Source of the DNA: Bacilli bacterium | Lineage (GTDB): Bacteria; Bacillota; Bacilli; Bacillales; Amphibacillaceae | Direction of reading: 5' to 3' | Length of the DNA stretch: 34,889 nucleotides | Assembly (NCBI GenBank): GCA_012838505.1 | Contig: DUPD01000057.1 | Coordinates: 1 to 34,889 of the forward strand | Part shown: in pieces, positions 24,915-34,889 of the stretch | How the letters are laid out: each line of letters opens with the position of its first letter | Numbering within the stretch: the first letter of the stretch is position 1 | Position numbers and translations under genes: made by a program | Notes under the pieces: model-generated | Database searches by the model: none | Told to the model about the DNA's origin: nothing | The model's input: the letters and a program-made list of their open reading frames with translations, nothing else

Positions 24915-27900
24915 TTGCTAGATGTAAATAATTTCGAATTTATGAAAATAGGTTTGGCATCGCCAGACAAAATTCGGTCATGGTCACATGGGGAAGTAAA
25001 AAAACCAGAAACGATTAACTATCGAACGTTAAAACCAGAAAAAGATGGTCTATTCTGTGAAAGAATTTTCGGACCGCAAAAAGACTGGGAATGTTATTGT
25101 GGAAAATACAAACGGATCCGTTACAAAGGTGTTGTTTGTGATCGATGCGGTGTAGAGATCACGAAATCTAAGGTGCGTCGGGAGCGTATGGGGCATATTG
25201 AATTAGCTGCACCTGTATCTCACATTTGGTACTTTAAAGGTATCCCGAGTCGGATGGGCTTATTATTAGATATGTCACCACGAGCATTAGAGGAAGTCAT
25301 CTATTTCGCAGCTTATATTGTTACGGACTCTGGTGATACACCACTTGAAAAGAAACAGTTATTATCTGAGAGAGAATTCCGTGCATATCGCGAAAAATAC
25401 GGAAGAAGCTTCAATGCCGAAATGGGTGCAGAAGCGATTAAGAAGATTTTACATGATATTGACCTTGAAAAAGAATCGCAGTTATTGCGTGAAGAACTAA
25501 AGAAAGTTCAAGGTCAACGTCGTACACGAGCGATTAGACGCTTAGAAGTAATTGAAGCGTTTAGAAACTCTGGAAATGATCCGTCGTGGATTATTTTAGA
25601 TGTATTACCGATTATCCCGCCAGAATTACGTCCAATGGTTCAATTAGATGGAGGACGATTTGCGACCTCTGACTTAAACGACTTATATCGACGGGTAATC
25701 AACCGTAATAATCGCCTCAAGCGTTTATTAGACTTAGGTGCACCAAGCATTATTGTGCAAAACGAGAAGCGGATGCTTCAAGAAGCGGTAGATGCACTGA
25801 TTGATAATGGTCGCCAGGGTCGTCCAGTAACTGGGCCAGGTAACCGTCCGTTGAAGTCACTTTCGCACATGTTAAAAGGTAAGCAAGGACGCTTCCGCCA
25901 AAACTTATTAGGTAAACGAGTCGACTATTCAGGTCGTTCTGTAATTGTTGTTGGTCCTAACTTGAAGATGTACCAATGTGGTTTACCGAAAGAGATGGCT
26001 GTAGAATTATTCAAACCATTTATTATGAAAGAATTAGTTGAACGTGGTTTAGCGCATAATATTAAATCAGCTAAACGTAAAATCGAAAGATTACATGCTG
26101 AGGTTTGGGAAGTGCTAGAAGATGTAATTAAGGAGCACCCGGTCTTATTGAACCGTGCGCCAACATTACACCGTTTAGGAATTCAAGCATTTGAGCCAAC
26201 ATTAGTTGAAGGTCGCGCGATCCGTCTACACCCACTTGTGTGTACAGCATATAACGCTGACTTTGACGGTGACCAAATGGCTGTTCACGTCCCGCTTTCA
26301 GCTGAAGCACAAGCTGAAGCAAGAATTTTAATGTTAGCTGCCCAAAACATTTTAAACCCGAAAGATGGAAAGCCTGTTGTTACGCCATCACAAGATATGG
26401 TTTTAGGTAACTATTACTTAACGATGGAACGAAGAGGTGCAATCGGAGAAGGGAAAGTCTTCAAAGATTTCAATGAAGCGATCATTGCTTATCAGAATGG
26501 ATATGTCCACTTACACACACGGATAGCCGTTCAAGCATCATCGTTAGCTAAAGCTCAATTTACTGAAGAGCAAAATAGACAACTCTTATTAACAACGGTT
26601 GGTAAATTAATTTTCAATGATATTTTGCCTCCGTCATTCCCATATATGAATGAACCGACGCAAACAAACTTGGAAATTGAAACACCAGCTAAGTATTTTG
26701 TTCCTGAGGGTTCAGACATAAAAGCAGAACTGGATCAACGCGATCTTATTACGCCTTTCAAGAAAGGCATTTTAGGAGACATTATCGCAGAGGTCTTTAA
26801 GAAGTTTAAGATTAGTGAAACATCTAAGATGCTTGATAAGATGAAAGACTTAGGTTTTAAATACTCAACTAAAGCTGGGATCACTGTCGGGGTAGATGAC
26901 ATTGTTGTTTTACCTGATAAAGAAGTCATTTTAGACGAAGCCCAAGATAAAGTTGATAAAATTATGAAACAATTCCGTCGCGGTTTGATTACAGAAGAAG
27001 AACGCTATGAGCGCGTGATTTCAATCTGGTCAAAAGCTAAGGACGATATTCAAGAAAAATTAATGAAGACACTCAGCCATCAGAACCCAATCTATATGAT
27101 GAGTGATTCTGGAGCGCGTGGTAATGCTTCTAACTTTACTCAGCTTGCGGGTATGCGTGGTTTAATGGCTAACCCGGCTGGACGAATTATTGAATTACCG
27201 ATTAAGTCAAGCTTCCGTGAAGGTTTAACAGTTCTTGAATACTTTATCTCGACTCACGGTGCACGTAAAGGTCTTGCAGATACGGCACTTAAGACAGCTG
27301 ACTCAGGTTACCTCACGCGTCGTCTCGTTGATGTTGCACAAGATGTGATTATTCGAGAAGATGACTGTCAGACAGATCGTGGTCTAACAGTTAGCGCAAT
27401 TACAGAAGGTTCAGAGATGATTGAGCCACTATATGACCGCTTAGTTGGACGTACGGCTTTCCAGACAGTCCGTCATCCGGAAACAAATGCGATTATTGTT
27501 GAAAAGAATCATTTCATTAATGAAGATATCGCTAAAGAGATTGTTGATTCTGACATTGAAGAAGTAACAATTCGAACAGTCTTTACATGTAATACAAAAC
27601 ACGGTGCATGTAAAAAGTGTTACGGCCGTAACTTGGCAACTGGTCAAGAGGTTGAAGTTGGAGAAGCAGTTGGTATTATCGCTGCTCAATCGATTGGTGA
27701 GCCCGGAACACAGTTGACGATGAGAACATTCCACACAGGTGGAGTCGCAGGTAGCGATATTACTCAAGGTTTACCGCGTATCCAAGAGATTTTTGAAGCG
27801 CGTAATCCAAAGGGTCAGGCTGTTATTAGTGAAGTAAAAGGGATCGTTAAAGATATTAGTGAAGTAAAAGAACGACAAGAAGTGATTGTTGAAGGTGAGA

Positions 27901-28556
27901 TTGAAACACGCACTTATCAAGTTCCTTATGGATCTAGAGTAAGTGTTGGAATTGGTGATCAAGTGATTGCTGGTCAACCATTGACTGAAGGTTCAATTGA
28001 TCCAAAAGAATTATTAAAATTCCAAGGTACAGACGGTGTTCAAACTTACCTCCTCAAAGAGGTTCAAAAAGTATACCGAATGCAAGGTGTTGAAATTGGT
28101 GATAAGCACGTTGAAGTAATGGTTAGACAGATGCTTAGAAAAGTAACAATTGACGATCCGGGTGATACAGAACTACTGCCTGGCTCAATGTTAGAAATCC
28201 ATCAATTTAGAGAAGTAAATGAAAAAGCTTTTTCAGCAGACAAAGAACCAGCTGTTGGGCGTCCAGTTTTATTAGGAATTACGAAGGCATCATTAGAAAC
28301 AGATTCCTTCTTGTCAGCTGCTTCTTTCCAAGAAACAACAAGAGTTCTAACAGATGCTGCAATTAAGGGTAAACGAGATGAACTCTTAGGTCTGAAGGAA
28401 AATGTTATCTTAGGGAAACTAGTCCCAGCAGGTACTGGAATGGCTCGTTATCGAAAAGTTGGTATGAAAACTGAGCAACCAGTTGAGAATGTCATTGAAG
28501 ATGAAGTAATCAATGAAAATGCAGATGAAAACACAGAAAGTGAACCAACTGCATAA
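24915..28556 (+). CDS. rpoC: DNA-directed RNA polymerase subunit beta'
   Basis: The beta' subunit carries the catalytic centre. The 1213-residue product begins [24 protein letters not shown] and has the N-terminal zinc ribbon ([20 protein letters not shown]). The active site [12 protein letters not shown] has Asp449, Asp451 and Asp453 for magnesium. The bridge-helix region is [24 protein letters not shown] and the trigger-loop region [33 protein letters not shown] second zinc site is visible in [15 protein letters not shown]. The start is TTG 24915 after GGGAGGTAGA. The acidic tail ([14 protein letters not shown]) is lineage-specific. Confidence 0.98.
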   Translation: MLDVNNFEFMKIGLASPDKIRSWSHGEVKKPETINYRTLKPEKDGLFCERIFGPQKDWECYCGKYKRIRYKGVVCDRCGVEITKSKVRRERMGHIELAAPVSHIWYFKGIPSRMGLLLDMSPRALEEVIYFAAYIVTDSGDTPLEKKQLLSEREFRAYREKYGRSFNAEMGAEAIKKILHDIDLEKESQLLREELKKVQGQRRTRAIRRLEVIEAFRNSGNDPSWIILDVLPIIPPELRPMVQLDGGRFATSDLNDLYRRVINRNNRLKRLLDLGAPSIIVQNEKRMLQEAVDALIDNGRQGRPVTGPGNRPLKSLSHMLKGKQGRFRQNLLGKRVDYSGRSVIVVGPNLKMYQCGLPKEMAVELFKPFIMKELVERGLAHNIKSAKRKIERLHAEVWEVLEDVIKEHPVLLNRAPTLHRLGIQAFEPTLVEGRAIRLHPLVCTAYNADFDGDQMAVHVPLSAEAQAEARILMLAAQNILNPKDGKPVVTPSQDMVLGNYYLTMERRGAIGEGKVFKDFNEAIIAYQNGYVHLHTRIAVQASSLAKAQFTEEQNRQLLLTTVGKLIFNDILPPSFPYMNEPTQTNLEIETPAKYFVPEGSDIKAELDQRDLITPFKKGILGDIIAEVFKKFKISETSKMLDKMKDLGFKYSTKAGITVGVDDIVVLPDKEVILDEAQDKVDKIMKQFRRGLITEEERYERVISIWSKAKDDIQEKLMKTLSHQNPIYMMSDSGARGNASNFTQLAGMRGLMANPAGRIIELPIKSSFREGLTVLEYFISTHGARKGLADTALKTADSGYLTRRLVDVAQDVIIREDDCQTDRGLTVSAITEGSEMIEPLYDRLVGRTAFQTVRHPETNAIIVEKNHFINEDIAKEIVDSDIEEVTIRTVFTCNTKHGACKKCYGRNLATGQEVEVGEAVGIIAAQSIGEPGTQLTMRTFHTGGVAGSDITQGLPRIQEIFEARNPKGQAVISEVKGIVKDISEVKERQEVIVEGEIETRTYQVPYGSRVSVGIGDQVIAGQPLTEGSIDPKELLKFQGTDGVQTYLLKEVQKVYRMQGVEIGDKHVEVMVRQMLRKVTIDDPGDTELLPGSMLEIHQFREVNEKAFSADKEPAVGRPVLLGITKASLETDSFLSAASFQETTRVLTDAAIKGKRDELLGLKENVILGKLVPAGTGMARYRKVGMKTEQPVENVIEDEVINENADENTESEPTA

Positions 28557-28638
28557 ATAAGTTTTTGTAGCACTTAATAGACACCGAAGAATATAGTATC
28601 ACTCGAACAAAAAAGTCGGAAACTTAATTAAATTTAAG

Positions 28639-28667
28639 TTGACATTGAATATTTAGGGTGGTACTAT
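28639..28667 (+). promoter_or_regulatory. promoter of rplGB
   Basis: TTGACA (28639-28644), 17-base spacer, TACTAT (28662-28667). An inverted repeat AACTTAA (28621-28627)/TTAAGTT (28634-28640) overlaps the start of the -35 and could be an operator or an AT-rich upstream element. No rpoC terminator is seen, so readthrough from rpoC is also possible. Confidence 0.88.
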
Positions 28668-28711
28668 ATTCAAGGTGCTTCTGTTACTCTAGTACTTTGG
28701 AGGATATGAAA

Positions 28712-28963
28712 ATGTCTTATGATAAAGTAACGCAAGCTAAAGATCGTTTATTAATAGGTTTAAAACAAACAGAAAAAGCGATGAAAGCTGGTCAAGTAAG
28801 CCAAATCGTAATTGCTGCGGATATTGATTCTGTGATGAGATTTAAATTAGTTAATCTCGCAAACGAGTTAACGATTCCGTATGAAATAGTCGATTCAAAA
28901 AAGCGACTTGGCAAGGCTTGTGGGATAGAAGTAGGAACAGCAGTAGTAGCGATAAGGCAATGA
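28712..28963 (+). CDS. rplGB: L7Ae-family ribosomal protein YbxF/L7Ae-like
   Basis: The 83-residue product is an L7Ae/L30e-fold RNA-binding protein. B. subtilis YbxF binds kink-turn RNA and associates with ribosomes; its cell role is not settled. Diagnostic stretches are VTQAKDRLLIGLKQTEKAMKAGQVSQIVIAADID and the C-terminal KKRLGKACGIEVGTAVVAI. ATG 28712 was chosen because GGAGG is eight bases upstream; the ATG at 28706 is only two bases from that site. A terminator begins right at its stop codon. Confidence 0.92.
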   Translation: MSYDKVTQAKDRLLIGLKQTEKAMKAGQVSQIVIAADIDSVMRFKLVNLANELTIPYEIVDSKKRLGKACGIEVGTAVVAIRQ

Positions 28964-29007
28964 AGTTTTGGTGAATCCAATCGGTGATTCATGAAAACTT
29001 TGTTTTT
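28963..29007 (+). terminator. terminator after rplGB
   Basis: A long hairpin: AAGTTTT (28963-28969) pairs with AAAACTT (28994-29000), and GTGAATC (28971-28977) with GATTCAT (28986-28992), followed by TGTTTTTG. It overlaps the last base of the rplGB stop. Confidence 0.88.
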
Positions 29008-29068
29008 GCTTTAAAAATGAACCGCCTGGATGTGTGGTATTAGAAAAGAGAAGGAAGGAGGAGAGTAA

Positions 29069-29482
29069 ATGCCAACAATTAATCAACTTGTTCGAAAAGG
29101 ACGTATTACGAAAACAAAAGGATCTGACTCGCCAGCTTTAGGGAAAAGCTATAACAGTTTTAAGAAAAAAATGAATGATACAGCTTCTCCACAAAAACGA
29201 GGCGTTTGTACGCGTGTTGGAACTTTAACACCTAAGAAGCCGAACTCGGCGTTACGTAAGTATGCGCGTGTTCGTTTAACGAATGGAATTGAGGTTACGG
29301 CGTATATCCCAGGAATTGGACACAACCTACAAGAACACAGTGTTGTACTGATTCGTGGTGGTCGTGTGAAAGACTTACCAGGTGTGCGTTATCACATTGT
29401 TCGTGGTGCATTAGACACAGCTGGTGTTGAAGGTCGTATGCAAGGACGTTCTAAATATGGAGCAAAGCGTCCTAAAAACTAA
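29069..29482 (+). CDS. rpsL: 30S ribosomal protein S12
   Basis: S12 sits at the decoding centre and influences fidelity. The 137-residue product starts [12 protein letters not shown] and carries [20 protein letters not shown] and [18 protein letters not shown], with the usual lysines at the two streptomycin-resistance positions, so it looks like the sensitive form. ATG 29069 follows AAGGAGGAG. First gene of the str operon (rpsL-rpsG-fusA-tuf); I do not see a clear promoter between the rplGB terminator and the start. Confidence 0.98.
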   Translation: MPTINQLVRKGRITKTKGSDSPALGKSYNSFKKKMNDTASPQKRGVCTRVGTLTPKKPNSALRKYARVRLTNGIEVTAYIPGIGHNLQEHSVVLIRGGRVKDLPGVRYHIVRGALDTAGVEGRMQGRSKYGAKRPKN

Positions 29483-29519
29483 AAAAATTTGATTGAAATT
29501 GAGGAAAGGAGGTTAGACT

Positions 29520-29990
29520 ATGCCACGTAAAGGTCCAGTAGCTAAACGTGATGTCTTACCAGATCCGTTATATAACTCTAAGCTTGTCACTCGCCTAATC
29601 AATCAAATTATGGTTGATGGTAAACGAGGAAAAGCTCAAAAAATTCTTTATCGTGCATTTGAGCTTGTAGAAGAGCGCGGTGGTCAACCGGCTATCGAAG
29701 TATTCGAACAAGCGATGAAGAACGTTATGCCTGTTTTAGAAGTACGCGCACGTCGTGTTGGAGGTTCAAACTACCAAGTACCAATGGAAGTACGCCCTGA
29801 CCGTCGTCAAGCATTAGGTCTTCGTTATATTGTTAATTACTCACGCCTTCGCGGAGAGAAGACAATGGAAGAACGCCTTGCTAATGAAATTTTAGATGCG
29901 TCTAAAAATACAGGTGCTTCAGTTAAGAAACGTGAAGATTTACACAAAATGGCGGAAGCGAACAAAGCGTTTGCTCACTACCGCTGGTAA
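29520..29990 (+). CDS. rpsG: 30S ribosomal protein S7
   Basis: S7 nucleates the 30S head and contacts tRNA in the E site. The 156-residue product starts [31 protein letters not shown], includes [29 protein letters not shown], and ends [20 protein letters not shown], the family end. Length is standard. ATG 29520 follows AAAGGAGG, 37 bases after rpsL. Confidence 0.98.
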   Translation: MPRKGPVAKRDVLPDPLYNSKLVTRLINQIMVDGKRGKAQKILYRAFELVEERGGQPAIEVFEQAMKNVMPVLEVRARRVGGSNYQVPMEVRPDRRQALGLRYIVNYSRLRGEKTMEERLANEILDASKNTGASVKKREDLHKMAEANKAFAHYRW

Positions 29991-29991
29991 T

Positions 29992-30035
29992 ATTATTAGA
30001 TTCCCTTTTTAAAAAGGTGAGTCTTAATAATTTTT
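29992..30035 (+). terminator. AU-rich hairpin with T-run between rpsG and fusA
   Basis: ATTATTA (29992-29998) pairs with TAATAAT (30025-30031), continuing inward with bulges to CCTTTTTAAAAAGG (30004-30017), and is followed by TTTTT. It may act as a partial terminator that sets the S12/S7 to EF-G ratio, or protect the mRNA end. Confidence 0.6.
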
Positions 30036-30087
30036 ACAGCTAATATACACTATTAAACAGACTAAATAGAAGGAAGGAGAAAAAAAT

Positions 30088-32166
30088 ATGGCTAGAGAGT
30101 TCTCCTTGGAGAAAACACGTAATATCGGTATCATGGCTCACATTGATGCTGGTAAAACGACAACAACTGAGCGTATTTTATTCTATACGGGTAAAATCCA
30201 TAAAGTTGGTGAGACACACGAAGGTGCTTCACAAATGGACTGGATGGAGCAGGAGCAAGAGCGTGGGATTACAATCACATCTGCTGCCACTACAGCTCAG
30301 TGGAACGGTCACCGGATTAACATCATTGATACGCCTGGTCACGTCGACTTTACAGTTGAGGTTGAACGTTCACTGCGTGTGTTAGATGGTGCTGTTACAG
30401 TGTTAGATGCCCAATCGGGTGTTGAACCACAAACAGAAACGGTATGGCGTCAAGCGACAACATACGGTGTACCACGTATTGTATTTATTAATAAGATGGA
30501 TAAAACAGGTGCTGATTTTGAGTATGCTGTTGGGACATTACATGACCGCTTAGGCGCGAATGTTCATCCTGTTCAATATCCAATTGGTGCAGAAGATCAA
30601 TTCGAAGGAATTATCGATCTAATTGAGATGAAAGCATACTACTATGAAGATGATTTAGGTACAGTTACTGATGCAAAAGAAATTCCTGCTGAATTAGCAG
30701 ATAAAGCTGAAGAATTACGTACAAATCTTCTTGAAGCAGTGGCTGAATTAGATGAAGATCTAATGATGCGTTATTTAGAGGGTGAAGAAATTTCAAATGA
30801 TGAGCTTCGTCAAGCGGTTCGTCAAGCAACATTAACTGTAGACTTTTATCCTGCATTCTGTGGTTCTGCATTTAAAAACAGAGGTGTTCAACTTCTGATT
30901 GATGGAGTTGTTGATTACTTACCAGCTCCTACAGATGTACCTGCTATTAAAGGAATTATTCCTGAGACAGAAGAGGAAGTCATTCGTGAAACAGGTGATA
31001 ATGAACCGTTTTCAGCACTAGCATTTAAAGTGATGACAGACCCATTCGTTGGGAAGCTAACATTCTTCCGTGTTTATTCGGGAACATTGAAAGCAGGATC
31101 ATATGTCCAAAACTCTACAAAAGGTAAACGTGAAAGAGTTGGACGTATTCTACAAATGCACGCAAACTCACGAGAAGAAATTAGTGAAGTCTACTCAGGA
31201 GATATTGCAAGTGCAGTTGGTTTGAAAGACACGTCAACAGGGGATACATTGTGTGATGAGAAAAACCTCGTTATTCTTGAATCAATGGACTTCCCAGAGC
31301 CAGTTATCTCGGTTGCAATTGAGCCGAAATCTAAAGCAGACCAAGATAAGATGTCAATTGCTTTAGGTAAGCTTGCTGAAGAAGATCCGACATTTAAAAC
31401 TGAAACAAATGCTGAAACAGGTCAAACAATTATTTCAGGTATGGGTGAATTACACCTTGACGTTCTTGTTGATCGACTGAAGCGTGAGTTTAAAGTTGAA
31501 GCTAACGTTGGTGCTCCACAAGTTTCATATCGTGAAACATTCCGCGCTGCAGCTGAAGTCGAAGGTAAATTCGTTCGTCAATCAGGTGGACGTGGGCAAT
31601 ATGGTCACGTATGGATTAAATTTGAGCCTAACGAAGAAGGCGCAGGCTTCGAATTCGTTAACAACATTGTTGGTGGGGTTGTTCCTCGTGAATACATTCC
31701 ATCTGTTGAGGCTGGAATTAAAGAATCAATGGAAAACGGAGTCCTTGCAGGCTATCCACTAATCGATGTTAAAGCAACTTTATATGATGGTAGTTACCAC
31801 GATGTTGACTCTAACGAGACTGCGTTTAGAGTAGCTGCTTCATATGCACTAAGAGCTGCTAAGAGTAAGTGTAACCCAGTTCTACTTGAACCAATGATGA
31901 AAGTAGAAGTTGTTATCCCTGAAGAATACATGGGAGACATTATGGGCGATATCACATCACGTCGCGGACGCGTTGATGGTATGACAGCACGTGGGACTGC
32001 ACAAGTTGTAAATGCATTCGTTCCACTTGCAGAAATGTTTGGTTATGCAACAGCATTGCGTTCAAATACTCAAGGCCGTGGAACATATACAATGTTCTTT
32101 GACCATTACGAAGAAGTACCTAAGAGTATTGCAGAAGAAATTATTCTTAAAAACGCTGGTGAATAA
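30088..32166 (+). CDS. fusA: elongation factor G
   Basis: EF-G is the GTPase that drives translocation and, with RRF, ribosome recycling. The 692-residue product has the G1 motif [15 protein letters not shown] near the N-terminus, G2/switch region [14 protein letters not shown]3 DTPGHVDF and G4 NKMDKTGAD. Domains II-V follow, ending with [19 protein letters not shown]. Length equals B. subtilis EF-G. ATG 30088 follows AAGGAAGGAG. Confidence 0.98.
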   Translation: MAREFSLEKTRNIGIMAHIDAGKTTTTERILFYTGKIHKVGETHEGASQMDWMEQEQERGITITSAATTAQWNGHRINIIDTPGHVDFTVEVERSLRVLDGAVTVLDAQSGVEPQTETVWRQATTYGVPRIVFINKMDKTGADFEYAVGTLHDRLGANVHPVQYPIGAEDQFEGIIDLIEMKAYYYEDDLGTVTDAKEIPAELADKAEELRTNLLEAVAELDEDLMMRYLEGEEISNDELRQAVRQATLTVDFYPAFCGSAFKNRGVQLLIDGVVDYLPAPTDVPAIKGIIPETEEEVIRETGDNEPFSALAFKVMTDPFVGKLTFFRVYSGTLKAGSYVQNSTKGKRERVGRILQMHANSREEISEVYSGDIASAVGLKDTSTGDTLCDEKNLVILESMDFPEPVISVAIEPKSKADQDKMSIALGKLAEEDPTFKTETNAETGQTIISGMGELHLDVLVDRLKREFKVEANVGAPQVSYRETFRAAAEVEGKFVRQSGGRGQYGHVWIKFEPNEEGAGFEFVNNIVGGVVPREYIPSVEAGIKESMENGVLAGYPLIDVKATLYDGSYHDVDSNETAFRVAASYALRAAKSKCNPVLLEPMMKVEVVIPEEYMGDIMGDITSRRGRVDGMTARGTAQVVNAFVPLAEMFGYATALRSNTQGRGTYTMFFDHYEEVPKSIAEEIILKNAGE

Positions 32167-32200
32167 TTGATTTTTTGTAAAATATAAAGTATAACTTGTA

Positions 32201-32229
32201 TTGAAAGCTTAGTTATAAGTCAGTATAAT
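32201..32229 (+). promoter_or_regulatory. internal promoter of tuf
   Basis: TTGAAA (32201-32206), 17-base spacer, perfect TATAAT (32224-32229). It would give tuf extra transcription beyond the str operon, with a leader of about 60 bases. Confidence 0.9.
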
Positions 32230-32295
32230 GTAGCTAAGTAAAAATACATGTAATAAAAAAACTAACTTTTATTTATTTAAAGGAGGAACTATAGA

Positions 32296-33486
32296 ATGGG
32301 TAAAGAAAAATTTGACCGTTCGAAAGAACACGTTAACGTTGGTACATTAGGCCACGTTGACCACGGTAAAACAACATTAACTGCTGCGATTACAACAGTA
32401 ATGGCAAAAAGAAATGGTGACGGAACTGCAATGGGTTACGACCAAATTGACGGTGCACCAGAAGAAAAAGAGCGTGGAATTACAATTTCTACTTCACACG
32501 TTGAGTACGAAACTGAAACACGCCACTATGCACACGTAGACTGCCCAGGACACGCTGACTATGTTAAGAACATGATCACGGGTGCAGCACAAATGGACGG
32601 TGCGATCTTAGTTGTATCTGCAGCTGATGGTCCAATGCCACAAACTCGTGAGCACATCCTACTTTCACGTAACGTAGGGGTACCTGCTTTCGTTGTCTTC
32701 TTAAACAAAGCAGATATGGTTGATGATGAAGAATTATTAGAATTAGTAGAAATGGAAGTTCGTGATTTATTATCAGAATACGATTTCCCAGGTGATGACG
32801 TACCAGTTATTACAGGTTCTGCTCTTAAAGCACTTGAAGGTGACGCTGCTTACGAAGAGAAGATCGTTGAATTAATGGCTGCTGTTGATGAGTATATCCC
32901 AACACCAGAACGTGATACAGACAAACCATTCATGATGCCAGTTGAGGACGTATTCTCAATTACTGGACGTGGTACTGTTGCAACAGGTCGTGTTGAGCGT
33001 GGGCAAGTTACAGTTGGTGACGAAGTTGAAGTTATCGGTTTAGCTGAAGCTCCATTAAAAACTACTGTAACAGGTGTTGAAATGTTCCGTAAGCTTCTTG
33101 ACTATGCAGAAGCTGGAGACAACATCGGTGCATTGTTACGTGGTGTTTCTCGTGAAGAGATCAACCGTGGACAAGTTCTTGCAAAGCCAGGTACAATTAC
33201 ACCACATACGAACTTCAAAGCAGAAGTTTACGTCTTATCAAAAGAAGAAGGTGGACGTCATACACCATTCTTCGATAACTATCGTCCACAATTCTACTTC
33301 CGTACAACGGACGTAACAGGAATTGTTAGACTTCCAGAAGGTGTGGAAATGGTTATGCCAGGTGATAACGTTGAAATGACAGTAGAATTAATTTCACCAA
33401 TCGCGATCGAAGAGGGAACTCGTTTCTCAATTCGTGAAGGTGGCCGTACAGTAGGCTCAGGTGTTGTTTCTACTATTGATAAGTAA
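32296..33486 (+). CDS. tuf: elongation factor Tu
   Basis: EF-Tu delivers aminoacyl-tRNA to the ribosome. The 396-residue product has [10 protein letters not shown] (G1), the ERGITI switch, DCPGHADY (G3), NKADM (G4) and SALKALEG (G5), followed by domains 2 and 3 ([38 protein letters not shown]). ATG 32296 follows AAAGGAGGAA. Its own promoter and a strong terminator make it a semi-independent unit. Confidence 0.98.
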   Translation: MGKEKFDRSKEHVNVGTLGHVDHGKTTLTAAITTVMAKRNGDGTAMGYDQIDGAPEEKERGITISTSHVEYETETRHYAHVDCPGHADYVKNMITGAAQMDGAILVVSAADGPMPQTREHILLSRNVGVPAFVVFLNKADMVDDEELLELVEMEVRDLLSEYDFPGDDVPVITGSALKALEGDAAYEEKIVELMAAVDEYIPTPERDTDKPFMMPVEDVFSITGRGTVATGRVERGQVTVGDEVEVIGLAEAPLKTTVTGVEMFRKLLDYAEAGDNIGALLRGVSREEINRGQVLAKPGTITPHTNFKAEVYVLSKEEGGRHTPFFDNYRPQFYFRTTDVTGIVRLPEGVEMVMPGDNVEMTVELISPIAIEEGTRFSIREGGRTVGSGVVSTIDK

Positions 33487-33498
33487 TCAATAACCTTT

Positions 33499-33533
33499 AA
33501 TAGAGTAACGATTCAATTCGTTACTCTATTTTT
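33499..33533 (+). terminator. terminator after tuf
   Basis: AATAGAGTAACGA (33499-33511) and TCGTTACTCTATT (33518-33530) form a perfect 13-bp stem with loop TTCAAT and a T-run. Confidence 0.95.
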
Positions 33534-34152
<619 letters not shown>

Positions 34153-34177
34153 TATAAATTATCAGGAGGTGTAACGG

Positions 34178-34810
34178 ATGACGAAAGGAATCTTAGGTCG
34201 TAAAGTCGGCATGACACAAATTTTCACTGAACAAGGTGAATTAATTCCAGTAACAGTAGTTCAAGCTGAACCGAACGTAGTTTTACAGAAACGCACGATG
34301 GAAAATGACGGCTATGAAGCGATTCAAGTTGGTTTTGCTGATCAAAAAGAAGTAAATGCAAATAAACCAGCGAAAGGACATGCTGCAAAAGCGAGCACTA
34401 ATCCTAAGCGCTTCATTCGTGAATTCCGTAATGTTAAGTTAGATGACTATGAAGTTGGTCAAGAACTTAGCGTAGAGGTTTTCGAAGCGGGAGATATGAT
34501 TGACGTAACAGGTACTTCAAAAGGGAAAGGGTTCCAAGGTTCCATTAAGCGTCACAATCAAGCGCGCGGACCAATGTCACACGGTTCAAGGTACCATAGA
34601 GGCTCAGGTTCAATGGGAAGTACAGCTGAACCAGCACGTGTGCGTAAAGGTAAGAAATTACCAGGGCAAATGGGTGGCGAAACAACAACAATTCAAAATC
34701 TAGAGATTATGAAAGTTGATGCAGAGCGTAACTTATTACTAGTTAAAGGTAACATCCCAGGCCCAAGAAAATCATTCGTAAAAGTTACGAGTGCAGTAAA
34801 GGCTAACTAA
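34178..34810 (+). CDS. rplC: 50S ribosomal protein L3
   Basis: L3 is an early-assembly large-subunit protein reaching toward the peptidyl-transferase centre. The 210-residue product starts [28 protein letters not shown] and has the central loop [36 protein letters not shown] and the end [20 protein letters not shown] 34178 follows AGGAGGTG, 25 bases after rpsJ. Confidence 0.98.
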   Translation: MTKGILGRKVGMTQIFTEQGELIPVTVVQAEPNVVLQKRTMENDGYEAIQVGFADQKEVNANKPAKGHAAKASTNPKRFIREFRNVKLDDYEVGQELSVEVFEAGDMIDVTGTSKGKGFQGSIKRHNQARGPMSHGSRYHRGSGSMGSTAEPARVRKGKKLPGQMGGETTTIQNLEIMKVDAERNLLLVKGNIPGPRKSFVKVTSAVKAN

Positions 34811-34835
34811 ATATTAGTTGAAGGGAGGATATGTC

Positions 34836-34889
34836 ATGCCTAAATTAGCACTATATAACCAAAGTGGATCGCAAGTAGGCGATATTGAA
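34836..34889 (+). CDS. rplD: 50S ribosomal protein L4 (partial, cut by window end)
   Basis: The first 18 codons read MPKLALYNQSGSQVGDIE, the N-terminus of L4, and run off the end of the window. ATG 34836 follows GGGAGGATATGTC. Position after rplC is the standard S10 operon order. Confidence 0.93.
   Translation, partial: MPKLALYNQSGSQVGDIE

Noticed and set aside
27441-27767. 108-codon minus-strand open frame within rpoC
   Set aside because: Antisense to the trigger-loop coding region; no independent signals.

Overview
The window is chromosomal DNA from a low-GC Bacillota, very probably a member of Bacillaceae. The gene order is that of the Bacillus replication-origin-proximal core: rrn end - ctsR-mcsA-mcsB-clpC - radA - yacL - gltX - cysE-cysS-mrnC-rlmB-yacP - sigH - rpmGB-secE-nusG - rplK-rplA - rplJ-rplL - ybxB - rpoB-rpoC - rplGB - rpsL-rpsG-fusA-tuf - rpsJ-rplC-rplD. 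Protein sequences align by eye with the Bacillus subtilis homologues almost end to end. The sequence does not allow a reliable genus call. The presence of sigH, and the absence of disA, ispD and ispF from their usual places, would suit a halophilic or alkaliphilic Bacillaceae lineage, but that is a guess. Every gene lies on the + strand.

Layout. 1-340: 3' end of 23S rRNA, 5S rRNA and the rrn terminator. 478-2121: a degV-family gene broken by an in-frame TAG, then an mgtC/sapB-family membrane protein gene; both sit between rrn and ctsR. 2125-6862: the CtsR-controlled stress operon with a textbook promoter and CtsR operator, closed by a strong terminator. 7126-9733: radA and yacL. disA is missing between them, yacL carries an in-frame TAA, and a perfect hairpin terminator follows. 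9801-11264: gltX, without the usual ispD-ispF ahead of it. 11306-15283: a cysteine T-box riboswitch (UGC specifier) leading cysE-cysS-mrnC-rlmB-yacP, a tightly packed or overlapping operon. 15293-17181: sigH, rpmGB, secE and nusG, each with its own transcription signals. 17259-19901: L11, L1, L10 and L7/L12, with two 23S-like L1-binding mimics and an L10 leader attenuator. 19998-20597: an rRNA methyltransferase-like gene. 20598-21286: a long non-coding, structured leader. 21287-28556: rpoB and rpoC. 28639-33533: rplGB and the str operon (S12, S7, EF-G, EF-Tu). 33681-34889: start of the S10 operon with a structured leader; rplD is cut by the window edge.

The genes work together as the growth-control core of the cell: RNA polymerase, its factors NusG and sigma-H, ribosomal proteins, elongation factors, two aminoacyl-tRNA synthetases, rRNA processing and modification enzymes, and protein quality control (CtsR/McsA/McsB/ClpC). 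Much of the interest is in RNA-level regulation: T-box, two L1 sites, L10 leader, S10 leader, a possible rpoB leader, and a promoter-terminator pair before nusG. The other interest is genome erosion: two nonsense-interrupted genes and three missing neighbours. I did not find a previously undescribed defence, mobile or biosynthetic system here. Non-ATG starts are common at well-supported sites (TTG: mcsA, sigH, rpoB, rpoC; GTG: yacL, secE, rplK).
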